A stretch of DNA of 64,000 nt from positions 2,604,001-2,668,000 of the forward strand of contig NZ_CP109055.1 of NCBI RefSeq assembly GCF_035975855.1, given 5' to 3'. Below the pieces are notes generated by a model that did no database searches, was not told the DNA's origin, and was given only the letters and a program-made list of their open reading frames with translations. This stretch comes from Streptomyces sp. NBC_01304. GTDB taxonomy: Bacteria; Actinomycetota; Actinomycetes; Streptomycetales; Streptomycetaceae. Positions 29,333-37,407 of the stretch are shown here, piece after piece; within the stretch, counting starts at the first letter, position 1; each line of letters opens with the position of its first letter. Both the position numbers and the translations under genes were made by a program.

Positions 29333-29533
29333 ATGAAGAAGCTGCTGGAGTTCATCGGTGTGATTCTGCTGATTCAGGGCGTGGGCGGTCTGGTCTATGC
29401 GCTCTTCGGCTGGGTGAAGTGGGGACTCATCCAGAAGCTGGGCATCTTCGAGGGCTACGAGCTGTTCGCGAGCATCGTGGTGATCGTGCTCGCGGTCGCG
29501 GTGTTCGCCGTCGCCGAACGCGCCAAGTCCTGA
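29333..29533 (+). CDS. Small two-segment membrane protein
   Basis: A 66-residue protein with two hydrophobic helices (LLEFIGVILLIQGVGGLVYALFG and LFASIVVIVLAVAVFAVA) joined by KWGLIQKLGIFEGYE. This is a recurrent Streptomyces family of unknown role. Confidence 0.78.
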   Translation: MKKLLEFIGVILLIQGVGGLVYALFGWVKWGLIQKLGIFEGYELFASIVVIVLAVAVFAVAERAKS

Positions 29534-29548
29534 CCGCCCGCGCGGGGT

Positions 29549-29959
29549 TCAGCAGGTGTGGTCGACCAGGTCGAAGGACGCGTAGTGGTCGGCGGTGTAG
29601 TAGTCCTCCTGGTTGGCCTCGCCAGTGACGATGCGGCGGGCGCCGCGGTTGTCGGAGCCCGGCGTGATGACCGTGTACTCGTGGTAGTAGCCGGCGGCGT
29701 GGCTCGGCAGGACGCCTTCGCGGTTCTGGAAGACGGTGCCGTCCTGCGGGTAGGGGTAGGGGCCGTTCGCCTCGATCAGGTCGAGGGTGTCGTGCGCCTG
29801 GGAGGGCAGGGCCGAGTAACAGATGTCGCCGACCGCGGCGATCGCTGCCGCGGAGTGGGCGGGTGCGGCAACCGGTGCCGCGTGGGCCGCGACGGGCCCG
29901 CCGATGAGGAGGGTGGCGGTGAGAGCTATGCCTGTGGCGATACGTGGGGGGATTCGCAT
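29549..29959 (-). CDS. Secreted guanyl-specific ribonuclease (RNase Sa / N1-T1 family)
   Basis: A 136-residue precursor. The Sec signal peptide (RIATGIALTATLLIGGPVAAHA-A) is followed by a short Ala-rich pro-region and a ~97-residue domain closely resembling RNase Sa: DICYSALPSQAHDTLDLI, FQNREGVLPS, YYHEYTVITPG (catalytic Glu), RGARRIVTGE (Arg) and YTADHYASFDLVDHTC (His, and Cys pairing with the Cys of DICYS). It cleaves RNA after guanosine outside the cell. No barstar-like inhibitor gene is visible in the window. Confidence 0.95.
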   Translation of the reverse strand: MRIPPRIATGIALTATLLIGGPVAAHAAPVAAPAHSAAAIAAVGDICYSALPSQAHDTLDLIEANGPYPYPQDGTVFQNREGVLPSHAAGYYHEYTVITPGSDNRGARRIVTGEANQEDYYTADHYASFDLVDHTC

Positions 29960-30023
29960 GCGTTCATGATGACGCGCGTAGATGGTGGGGCGTCAAGGCC
30001 AAGTGCCTTGAGTTTTCCGAGAG

Positions 30024-30341
30024 TTAACCGCGCTGCTCGTCCTGCAGCTGCTCCCGCTTGACCATGTGTTCGCTCACGCCCAGGCGGGCGTTGGCCCCCG
30101 CGTAGAGCACACTGCCCGAGAGCAGAAGGGGGATCGACAGGACGAGAAGCAGCAGGCTGTACTGGATTCCCTGGCGCCACGCATCCATGTCGGCCTCGTA
30201 CCCGTCCGGATCGGGCAGCCGCAGCCACAGCCACAGTCCCCACAGCAGGAGAGCCGCACCCCCGGCGATCAGCCCCATGCCCCGCTGGCGCGCCCGCTGC
30301 GCCTCCTGCATGAACCGCAGATCCAGAGCCTTCGCATCCAT
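30024..30341 (-). CDS. Small membrane protein of unknown function
   Basis: A 105-residue protein with two hydrophobic segments (GMGLIAGGAALLLWGLWLWL and YSLLLLVLSIPLLLSGSVLY) and a charged C-terminus. GGTGGGGAAG precedes the ATG at 30341. It has none of the features of an RNase inhibitor. Confidence 0.72.
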   Translation of the reverse strand: MDAKALDLRFMQEAQRARQRGMGLIAGGAALLLWGLWLWLRLPDPDGYEADMDAWRQGIQYSLLLLVLSIPLLLSGSVLYAGANARLGVSEHMVKREQLQDEQRG

Positions 30342-30394
30342 GTCTTCCCCACCTCGTACGACGTCGACTTCGCGGTGCGCACAGCCGCTCGAAC

Positions 30395-31318
30395 CTAGCA
30401 ACCGCCCTGATCAGCCGCGCGACGCCCCCAAGTCGTCCCGACAAGCACCAGCCCCGCCCCCAACAGCCCCACCGCGCCCAGCGCTTCCCCGCCGATCGCG
30501 ATGCCGACGGCCGCCGCCCACAGCGGCTCCGTGCCGAGCAGCAGGCTGACCCGGGACGGGGACGTCTTGCGTACGGCCCACATCTGGACGCCGAAGGCGA
30601 AGAGGGTGCAGAAGACGGAGAGGAAGACCAGGCCCGCCCACTCCCGCGGACCGAACCCGACCGCCGCCGACCACGGCGACTCCCCCACGCCCGCTCCCGC
30701 GAGCAGCGCGAACACACCTACCGCCGCGCCCAGTTGGACCGTCGTCAGCGACAGCGAATCGGCGTCCTGGACTGCCTTGATCCGCGCCATGGCCAGCACA
30801 TGCGCGGTCCGCGCGAGAGCGGCGAGCAGGATCAGCAGATCGCCCGGCGAGGGGCTGGTGAAGCCTCCGTTCTGCGTCAGCAGCACCACACCGAGCACGG
30901 AGAGGCCGGCCGCGGCGAGGAAGGCCCGCGAGGGGGCGCGCCTGGTCACGGCCGCCTCGGCGAGCGGGGTGAAGATCATGGTGAGGCTGATGATGAGGCC
31001 GGCGTTGGTCGCCGACGTGTGCACGACGCCGTACGTCTCCAGGAGGAAGATCCCGCCGAGGATCAGCCCGAGCAGCCCGGCCCCCCGCCACTGCGCCCCG
31101 CCGAGGGCCCGCAGCTTCCGCCACCCGACGACGGCCAGGACGGGCAGCACCAGCGCGAACCGGAGCACCAGGACGGCGATCACGGTGTGCGAGGTGGTGA
31201 TGCCCTTGGCCGCGAGATAGCTGCCGCCCCAGACGACGGCCACGAGCAGCACGGGCAGATCGGTCAGCCAGGCGCGGCGGGGCGCGAGGGTGCCCGGAGT
31301 GGTGGCGAGCGTCGACAC
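30395..31318 (-). CDS. EamA/DMT-family metabolite transporter
   Basis: About 307 residues with ten hydrophobic segments arranged as two EamA repeats: VVWGGSYLAAKGITT ... ATNAGLIISLTMIFTPLAEA in the first, and FCTLFAFGVQMWAVRKTSPSRVSLLLGTEPLWAA in the second. Such proteins export amino acids or other metabolites. The GTG at 31318 is preferred because GGAG lies 9 bases upstream; an ATG at 31369 would add 17 residues. Confidence 0.9.
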   Translation of the reverse strand: MSTLATTPGTLAPRRAWLTDLPVLLVAVVWGGSYLAAKGITTSHTVIAVLVLRFALVLPVLAVVGWRKLRALGGAQWRGAGLLGLILGGIFLLETYGVVHTSATNAGLIISLTMIFTPLAEAAVTRRAPSRAFLAAAGLSVLGVVLLTQNGGFTSPSPGDLLILLAALARTAHVLAMARIKAVQDADSLSLTTVQLGAAVGVFALLAGAGVGESPWSAAVGFGPREWAGLVFLSVFCTLFAFGVQMWAVRKTSPSRVSLLLGTEPLWAAAVGIAIGGEALGAVGLLGAGLVLVGTTWGRRAADQGGC

Positions 31319-31449
31319 GGGGTGGGTCTCCAACGGGTACGGCGTGGTGGAGACTTCGGCGGCTCGCACGGGGAGCGCTCACCGTATCCGGCGAGATCGC
31401 TCCCCGGCAGGGGTGTCTCACGGGTCGATCACTGGTCGGTACCTGGCGG

Positions 31450-32064
31450 TCACTGGTCGAGCGAGTAGCTGCCGTACTCGGGGCGTCCGTTGAGTTCGTA
31501 CGTGCTGATGACCACGCCCGTGCTGGTGGTGCGCGACTGGGCGAGCTTGAACGCCGTGGGCAGACCGCCCTCGGCGAACAGGCGCTTGCCACTGCCGAGC
31601 ACCACCGGGAACGTCATCAGATGCACGGTGTCGATCAGATCGTGCTGGAACAGCGACTGGGCGAGATTGCCGCTGCCGTGCAGCTGCAACTCGCGGCCGT
31701 CCTGCTCCTTGAGCGCGGTGACGTCCTTGGCCAGGTCCTCGGCGCCGATCAGGTGGGAGTTGTTCCAGTCGGCGGACTTGAGGGTGGTGCTGGCGACGTA
31801 CTTGGGCAGGGCGTTGAGCTTGTCGGAGACGATGTCGCCGCTGACCTTGGGCCAGTACCCGGCGAAGATCTCGTACGTTCCCCGGCCGAGCAGGAAGGCG
31901 TCCGCCCGCTCGAAGTTCTCGGTCACGAAGGCGCCGAAGTCGTCGTCCCCGAAAGGAACGGACCAGCCGCCGTGCGGGAAGCCGCTGCTGGCGTCCTCCT
32001 CGGGGGCGCCGGGCGCCTGGAAGACGCCGTCGAGGGTGACGAACTGGGTGAGGGTGATCTTCAT
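31450..32064 (-). CDS. Dihydrofolate-reductase-like (RibD C-terminal domain) protein
   Basis: A 204-residue protein: MKITLTQFVTLDGVFQAPG, FLLGRGTYEIFAGYWP, KYVASTTL, LIDTVHLMTFPVVLGSGKRLF match the RibD C-terminal / YyaP family of NADPH-dependent reductases. AAGGAG stands 8 bases before the ATG. Its substrate is unknown; such genes are common stand-alone stress or regulator-linked genes. It is divergent from the SDR gene. Confidence 0.9.
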   Translation of the reverse strand: MKITLTQFVTLDGVFQAPGAPEEDASSGFPHGGWSVPFGDDDFGAFVTENFERADAFLLGRGTYEIFAGYWPKVSGDIVSDKLNALPKYVASTTLKSADWNNSHLIGAEDLAKDVTALKEQDGRELQLHGSGNLAQSLFQHDLIDTVHLMTFPVVLGSGKRLFAEGGLPTAFKLAQSRTTSTGVVISTYELNGRPEYGSYSLDQ

Positions 32065-32212
32065 GGTGTGCGCTCCTTCGGTGCGGAAGATGTCGCCTCT
32101 ATGACCGTGGCACGGGCCGGAACTCATCGCGGGTTCGGTGTCCGATCTCCGCCAGCCCCGAGGGCTCCCGGGCGATTTCATTGAACTCGCAACCACTACT
32201 GAGGAGCACGCG

Positions 32213-32953
32213 ATGAACGGCATGAACAGCAAGGTGGCCCTGGTGACCGGCGGCAGCCGCGGGATGGGGGCGGCGATCGCGCTGCGCCTGGCCCAGCAGG
32301 GCAACGATGTGGCGATCACCTATGTGCGGGGCGAGGACGCGGCCCGCGAGGTCGTCGCGAAGATCGAGGCCGCCGGGCAGCGGGGGCTCGCGATCCAGGC
32401 CGACGCGGCGGACGTGGCGGCTCCGGCCGCCGCGGTGGAGCGTACGGTCGCGGAGTTCGGGCGCCTGGACATCCTGGTGAACAACGCGGGCATCGGCGTA
32501 CTCGCCCCGCTGGGCGACCTGGCGCTCGCCGATGTGGACCGGGTCCTCGACATCAATGTCCGCGGGGTGTTCCTGGCCTCGCAGGCGGCGGCCGGCAAGC
32601 TGGAGCGCGGGGGCCGGATCATCACCACCGGTTCCATCATGGCGTACCACGTGCCGGGTCCCGGCGGGACGCTGTACGCGATGAGCAAGGCGGCGCTGAT
32701 CGGCCTGACCAAGGCCCTCGCCAGGGAGTTGGGCGGTCAGGGCATCACCGCGAACCTGGTGAACCCCGGCCCGATCGACACGGACATGAACCCGGCGGAC
32801 GGCCCCTACGCGGAGCCGCAGGCCGCGATGACGGCGCTCGGCCGGTTCGGCTCGGCCGATGAAGTCGCCTCCCTGGTCGCCTACTTGGCGAGCGAGGACG
32901 CGTCGTACGTCACCGGGGCCGAGTTCGCGGTCGACGGCGGGCACGCGGCCTGA
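32213..32953 (+). CDS. Short-chain dehydrogenase/reductase
   Basis: A 246-residue classical SDR: TGGSRGMGAAIALRL (cofactor loop), NNAG, a Ser in TTGSIMAY, catalytic YAMSK and a C-terminal VDGGHAA as in FabG-like enzymes. GAGGAG precedes the ATG at 32213. The NADP(H)-type N-terminal Arg in GGSRG suggests NADP preference. The substrate is unknown. Confidence 0.92.
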   Translation: MNGMNSKVALVTGGSRGMGAAIALRLAQQGNDVAITYVRGEDAAREVVAKIEAAGQRGLAIQADAADVAAPAAAVERTVAEFGRLDILVNNAGIGVLAPLGDLALADVDRVLDINVRGVFLASQAAAGKLERGGRIITTGSIMAYHVPGPGGTLYAMSKAALIGLTKALARELGGQGITANLVNPGPIDTDMNPADGPYAEPQAAMTALGRFGSADEVASLVAYLASEDASYVTGAEFAVDGGHAA

Positions 32954-32985
32954 CTGCAGGCCGATTCGGCAACGTACAAAAAAAA

Positions 32986-33021
32986 TGAGGCGCACCGGGG
33001 CTGTCCTCCCGGTGCGCCTCA
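32986..33021. terminator. Bidirectional terminator between the SDR and allantoicase genes
   Basis: A 14-bp stem (TGAGGCGCACCGGG / CCCGGTGCGCCTCA) with an 8-base loop. On the minus strand it is followed by a run of nine T, making a canonical intrinsic terminator for the allantoin operon; it also lies past the SDR stop. Confidence 0.88.
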
Positions 33022-33049
33022 CGTTCTACGGGGCTTCAAGCGGCAGCGT

Positions 33050-34165
33050 TCAGCCGCCCAGCTCCTGGTGGCGGGCCGCCAGCTTCGCCGTGCCGTCCTC
33101 GGTCAGGGAGCCGAAGAGGCGGAGGCGGGAGAAGCCGCCGTCCGGGAAGATGTCGATCCGCACGAGGCTGCCGACCGCCGGGGTGTCCAGGACGAACCGG
33201 TGGTTGGTGTCGGGCTGCAGGCGGGTGCGCGGCAGGAACTCCTGCCACTCAGCGTCGTCGCTCGACTTGATGGAGAGCGACGCCCAGCCGGCGCTGTTGC
33301 CCTTGAGGTACGCCGTGTCGATCTCGATGGCGCTGATCGAGGACTCGGCGACGAGCTGGTAGTTGATCCAGTCGTTGCCGTTGTCACGGCGGCGGGCGGT
33401 CTCCCAGCCGTCGTCCATCTTGCGGGAGCGGCCCGGGTTGATGGTGTTGACCGGCGAGGAGTAGAAGCGGTTGGACGCGTCGGTGACGGCGCCGCCGTTC
33501 TCCAGGGCGACGACGTCGAAGGCGCCGAGGGCCTTGAGCCACTTCGGGTCCGGGAGGACCTCGCCGTAGACGCGCAGGCGGGCGATGCCGCCGTCGGGGT
33601 GCTGGTTGACGCGCAGGTGCGTGAAGCGCTGCTCGGCCGTCACCTCGAAGCCGTTGGCCGCGTGGCCGCCGACCGCCGTACGGGGAACGATGGTCGTCCA
33701 CTTCACGTCGGCGGAGAGGAGCTCCTCCGGCGTGGGCGCGCCCTCGACCGAGGCGGCCTCGACGGAGACGGCCTGCGGCATGTTGCCGCGGAAGTGGGCG
33801 GTGTCGACGACGATGCCGCGGATGACGCCGGGGGCGCCCAGGCGAACGAGCGCCCAGTCGTGGTCCTCGGGGGTCGGCCAGGGCTGCTCGGCGGAGATGC
33901 CGCGGCGACGGCGGGTCTCCCAGCCGTCCATGACCTTGCCCTTGTGGCCGAAGTGCTCGGGGTCGAACTCGGCGGCCTCGGGGACCAGGAGGTTCTCGCG
34001 CTGGGCGAAGAACTCGTCGTTGGCGGCGATGACACCGGCGCCGAGCTGACGGTCCGCGAGGTTGGCGTACTGGGTGAACGGGAACTCCGCCGTGCGGTAG
34101 TCGGCGTACGGGTCGCCGCCGCCGTAGGGGTTCGCGTTACCGGTGAAGGAGGGAATGCCCGTCAC
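33050..34165 (-). CDS. alc: Allantoicase
   Basis: A 371-residue protein made of two similar ~150-residue beta-rich halves, as in known allantoicases: GKVMDGWETRRRRG ... HDWALVRLGAPGVIRGIVVDTAHFRGNMP ... FTHLRVNQHPDGGIARLRVYGE, and RKMDDGWETARRRDNGNDWINYQL ... IDTAYLKGNSAGWAS ... VRIDIFPDGGFSRLRLFG. It splits allantoate to ureidoglycolate and urea. The GTG at 34165 has AGGAAG 10 bases upstream; it follows the allantoinase stop by 4 bases. Confidence 0.95.
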   Translation of the reverse strand: MTGIPSFTGNANPYGGGDPYADYRTAEFPFTQYANLADRQLGAGVIAANDEFFAQRENLLVPEAAEFDPEHFGHKGKVMDGWETRRRRGISAEQPWPTPEDHDWALVRLGAPGVIRGIVVDTAHFRGNMPQAVSVEAASVEGAPTPEELLSADVKWTTIVPRTAVGGHAANGFEVTAEQRFTHLRVNQHPDGGIARLRVYGEVLPDPKWLKALGAFDVVALENGGAVTDASNRFYSSPVNTINPGRSRKMDDGWETARRRDNGNDWINYQLVAESSISAIEIDTAYLKGNSAGWASLSIKSSDDAEWQEFLPRTRLQPDTNHRFVLDTPAVGSLVRIDIFPDGGFSRLRLFGSLTEDGTAKLAARHQELGG

Positions 34166-34169
34166 AGTG

Positions 34170-35507
34170 TCAGTTCTTCCTTTCAAGGAGTCGGCCGGTG
34201 GGTTCGGTGAACTCGCCGTTGTGCAGGATGCGCTCGCCGCGCAGCCAGGTGGACTTGACGACGCCGCTGAGGGTCTTGCCCGCGTACGCCGTGACCTTGT
34301 TCCTGTGCTGCAGTTCGGCCGCGTCGACGGTGAAGGTCTCGTCGGGCGCGAGGACCGCGAAGTCGGCGTCGCGGCCGGCCTCGATGGCGCCCTTGTTGTC
34401 CAGGCCGACCAGCTTCGAGGTCTGCGTGGACATCCAGCGCACCACGTCCTCGAGGGAGTGGCCGCGCTTCTTGGCCTCGGTCCAGATGGCCGGGAGGCTC
34501 AGCTGGAGGCCGGAGATGCCGCCCCAGGCGGTCGCGAAGTCGTCCGTCTTGAGGTCGGCGGTCGACGGGGAGTGGTCGGTGACGATGACGTCGATGGTGC
34601 CGTCGGCCAGGGCCGCCCAGAGCAGGTCCTGGTTGGCGCCCTCGCGGATCGGCGGGCAGCACTTGAACTCGCTCGCGCCGTCCGGGACTTCCTCGGCGGT
34701 GAGCGTGAGGTAGTGCGGGCAGGTCTCGACGGTGAGCTTGACGCCCTCGGCCTTGGCGGCGGCGACCAGCGGCAGCGCGTCCGAGGAGGACAGGTGCAGC
34801 ACGTGGACGCGGGCGCCGATGCGCTTGGCGGTGTCGATGAGCCGCTTGATCGCGACGTCCTCGGAGATCCGCGGCCGGGTCTGCAGGTAGTCGTCGTACT
34901 TCGGGCCGCTCAGGTGCGGCGCGACGTCGAGCTCGTGCGGGTCCTCGGCGTGCACGATCAGCAGGCCGTCGAAGCCGGCGATCTCGGCCATGGAGGTGGC
35001 CAGCTGGTCGCCGTCCAGGTGCGGGAACTCGTCCACGCCCGACGGGGACAGGAAGCACTTGAAGCCGTAGACGCCGGCGTCGTGCAGCGGCTTGAGGTCC
35101 GCCACGTTGTCCGGCAGGGCGCCGCCCCAGAAGCCGACGTCGATGTGCGCCTTGGCGGCGGCGACTTCCTGCTTCGTACGGAGGTTGTCGACCGTGGTGG
35201 TCGGCGGCAGGGAGTTCAGCGGCATGTCCACGAGCGTGGTGATGCCGCCGGCCGCGGCCGCGCGGGTGGCCGTGTAGAAGCCCTCCCACTCGGTGCGACC
35301 GGGGTCGTTCACATGGACGTGGGTGTCCACGAGGCCGGGGAGCAGCACGTCGTCCCCGAAGTCCTCGAGCCGGGCGCCCGCGGGCACCTCGGCCTCGTAC
35401 GGCAGCACCGCCGCGATCTTCCCTCCGGAAACGGCGACCGATGCGGCCCGCGTCCCCTCGGGGGTGATGACACGCGTCGAGCGCAGTACCAGTTCTACGT
35501 CGGACAC
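34170..35507 (-). CDS. allB: Allantoinase
   Basis: A 445-residue cyclic amidohydrolase: metal-binding [23 protein letters not shown] (site of the carboxylated Lys), HAEDP, HVLHLSS and VTDHSPST give the full set of His/Asp/Lys ligands. It opens allantoin to allantoate, with allantoicase acting next. The GTG at 35507 is chosen for its GAGAGGGG site. It is the first gene of a two-gene operon divergent from the IclR regulator, with regulator boxes between. Confidence 0.96.
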   Translation of the reverse strand: MSDVELVLRSTRVITPEGTRAASVAVSGGKIAAVLPYEAEVPAGARLEDFGDDVLLPGLVDTHVHVNDPGRTEWEGFYTATRAAAAGGITTLVDMPLNSLPPTTTVDNLRTKQEVAAAKAHIDVGFWGGALPDNVADLKPLHDAGVYGFKCFLSPSGVDEFPHLDGDQLATSMAEIAGFDGLLIVHAEDPHELDVAPHLSGPKYDDYLQTRPRISEDVAIKRLIDTAKRIGARVHVLHLSSSDALPLVAAAKAEGVKLTVETCPHYLTLTAEEVPDGASEFKCCPPIREGANQDLLWAALADGTIDVIVTDHSPSTADLKTDDFATAWGGISGLQLSLPAIWTEAKKRGHSLEDVVRWMSTQTSKLVGLDNKGAIEAGRDADFAVLAPDETFTVDAAELQHRNKVTAYAGKTLSGVVKSTWLRGERILHNGEFTEPTGRLLERKN

Positions 35508-35581
35508 CCCTGCCCCTCTCTTCACTCTTCGTACAGCTCGTGCGCGTGCAGCTCATGCTCGGGCAGCTCGTGCACCGGATC

Positions 35582-35596
35582 TTCCGCACTGCGGAA
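35582..35596. promoter_or_regulatory. AllR-type operator, allantoinase side
   Basis: TTCCGCACTGCGGAA, a perfect 7-bp dyad about a single centre base, 75 bases upstream of the allantoinase start. A second dyad TTCAAC-N5-GTTGAA follows directly at 35597-35613. It shares the form TTCCRCNNNGNGGAA with the sites at 35691 and 51743. Confidence 0.7.
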
Positions 35597-35690
35597 TTCA
35601 ACGTTCTGTTGAACGAGTCTTCATGCCGGGCCGTGGTCCGTCAAGACCCACCCCCGGGCACCGGAACTCTACTCAACATCATTTAGCTGT

Positions 35691-35705
35691 TTCCACAAAG
35701 TGGAA
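35691..35705. promoter_or_regulatory. AllR-type operator, regulator side
   Basis: TTCCACAAAGTGGAA is a perfect 6-bp dyad, with a weaker relative TTTCGC-ATA-GCAGAA at 35712-35726. It lies ~165 bases upstream of the IclR gene and is suited to autoregulation. Confidence 0.65.
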
Positions 35706-35870
35706 GTAAGATTTCGCATAGCAGAACGGAGCTATCGACAAGTCGGAGCGTGACGACACACGGACAAAGGGGCGCTGACCGGCGAAGACCGTCATACCCC
35801 GGCCCGCCCTCATGGCCAGAACCGACCGGTAGGCTGCAGCATTGCCTGCCAGCACTGAAAGGACCGCGCC

Positions 35871-36671
35871 GTGCCGACGTCCAGCGCCAGCACCACCGAC
35901 TCCAAGTCCACCGCGCCCAGCGGCGGCGTCCAGTCCCTCGAGCGCGCCTTCGACCTCCTCGAGCGTATGGCCGATGCCGGGGGCGAGGTCGGCCTGAGTG
36001 AGCTGTCCGCGAGCAGCGGACTGCCCCTGCCGACCATCCACCGCCTGATGCGCACGCTCGTGGCCTGCGGTTATGTCCGCCAGCAGCCCAACCGCCGGTA
36101 CTCCCTCGGCCCCCGCCTGATCCGCCTCGGCGAGTCCGCGTCCCGCCTTCTCGGCACCTGGGCGCGTCCTTACCTGGCCCGCCTGGTCGAGGAGACCGGC
36201 GAGACCGCGAACATGGCGCTGCTCGACGGGGACGAGATCGTGTACGTCGCCCAGGTGCCCTCGAAGCACTCGATGCGCATGTTCACCGAGGTGGGGCGGC
36301 GCGTCCTGCCGCACTCCACGGGCGTGGGCAAGGCCCTCCTCGCGCACACGCCGCCGGAGGAGGTGCGGTCGCTGCTCGCCCGGACCGGGATGCCGGCGGC
36401 GACCGAGAAGACGATCACCACGCCCGAGGGCTTCCTCGACGCGCTTCAGCTGGTACGCGACACCGGGTACGCGGTGGACGACAACGAGCAGGAGATCGGG
36501 GTGCGGTGCCTCGCGGTGTCCGTGCCCAACTCCCCCACGGCGGCGGCGATTTCGATCTCCGGCCCCGCGGGTCGCGTGACCGAGGCCGCGACGGACAAGA
36601 TCGTGCCGATCCTGCAGCAGGTGGCCGCCGAGCTTTCGGTGGCGCTGACGAGTACGGGGCCCGCCCAGTAG
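35871..36671 (+). CDS. allR: IclR-family regulator of allantoin use (AllR-like)
   Basis: A 266-residue protein from a GTG: winged helix-turn-helix at residues ~18-80 (GGVQSLERAFDLLERMA, GLPLPTIHRLMRTLVACGYV), then an IclR effector domain (LVEETGETANMALLDGDEIVYVAQVPSKHSMRMFTEVGRRVLPHSTGVGKALLA, DDNEQEIGVRCLAVSV). It is divergent from the allantoinase-allantoicase operon. In S. coelicolor the AllR regulator of this family represses allantoin genes and responds to pathway intermediates; the same is inferred here. Confidence 0.88.
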   Translation: MPTSSASTTDSKSTAPSGGVQSLERAFDLLERMADAGGEVGLSELSASSGLPLPTIHRLMRTLVACGYVRQQPNRRYSLGPRLIRLGESASRLLGTWARPYLARLVEETGETANMALLDGDEIVYVAQVPSKHSMRMFTEVGRRVLPHSTGVGKALLAHTPPEEVRSLLARTGMPAATEKTITTPEGFLDALQLVRDTGYAVDDNEQEIGVRCLAVSVPNSPTAAAISISGPAGRVTEAATDKIVPILQQVAAELSVALTSTGPAQ

Positions 36672-36708
36672 AACGGCCTGCTCAGGCCAGGTACAACAGC
36701 TCGCGCAG

Positions 36709-36743
36709 AGGGGCCCGCCCGGGAATTGGGGGCGGGCCCCTCC
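36709..36743 (+). terminator. Hairpin after the IclR gene
   Basis: A 13-bp perfect stem (GAGGGGCCCGCCC / GGGCGGGCCCCTC) with a 9-base loop, 38 bases after the stop of the regulator gene. Confidence 0.75.
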
Positions 36744-36900
36744 GGCATGTCCGGGGACAGCTTCGGCGACGTACGTACGAAGTACCTATGCGTGACAGAT
36801 TCCGTGCCTCGCCGATTTTTCTAACTTCATGACCAGCGGGAAACACCCCGCACCCCGCACCCGAAGCAGTCAGGTGCACACAGGTCATGGAGGACCAGCA

Positions 36901-37275
36901 ATGAGCGACATCAACGCCACCGAACTCGTCGGCCGCTACCTCGCCGCCTGGAACGAGACCGACGCCACCGCGCGTCGTGCCCTGATCGCCGAGGTCTTCG
37001 ACGAGCAGGCCGGGTACACCGACCCGCTGGCCGACGTCCGCGGCCACGACGCCCTCGACGCGACCATCGGCGCCGTGCAGGGACAGTTCCCCGGCCTGGT
37101 GTTCAGCCTCGCGGGCCCGGTCGACGCGCACCACGACATCGCCCGGTTCACCTGGAACCTCGGGCCCGAGGGCGAGCAGCCCCTGGTCGTCGGCTTCGAC
37201 GTCGCCGTCATCGGCGAGGACGGCCGGATCACCGACGTGCACGGCTTCCTCGACAAGGTGCCGTCCGGGGTCTGA
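36901..37275 (+). CDS. SnoaL-like / NTF2-fold protein
   Basis: A 124-residue protein with the NTF2-like pattern: VGRYLAAWNETDATARRALIAEVFDEQAGYTDPLADVRGHDALDATI, then FSLAGPVDAHHDIARFTWNLG and a final strand ITDVHGFLDKV. GGAGGA precedes the ATG. These small folds serve as cyclases, hydrolases or ligand binders. It lies upstream of an MFS exporter, on the same strand. Confidence 0.85.
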   Translation: MSDINATELVGRYLAAWNETDATARRALIAEVFDEQAGYTDPLADVRGHDALDATIGAVQGQFPGLVFSLAGPVDAHHDIARFTWNLGPEGEQPLVVGFDVAVIGEDGRITDVHGFLDKVPSGV

Positions 37276-37350
37276 CCCGCCGCGGGCCGGGCATGCCGCC
37301 CGGCCCGCGGCCCGCACGGCTCGTTCAGCGCCCAGCACAGCTCGTTCATT

Positions 37351-37387
37351 CGTCCGTACGTCCCGTACGTCCCGTCCGTACGTCCCG
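37351..37387. repeat. CGTACGTCC repeat before the MFS gene
   Basis: About four partly overlapping copies of CGTACGTCC/CGTCCGTACG upstream of the exporter start. The elements are self-complementary around GTACG and may be an operator array for a TetR- or MarR-like repressor, or just a simple repeat. Confidence 0.5.
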
Positions 37388-37407
37388 ATCCGGAGGGTCT
37401 GCCCAGC

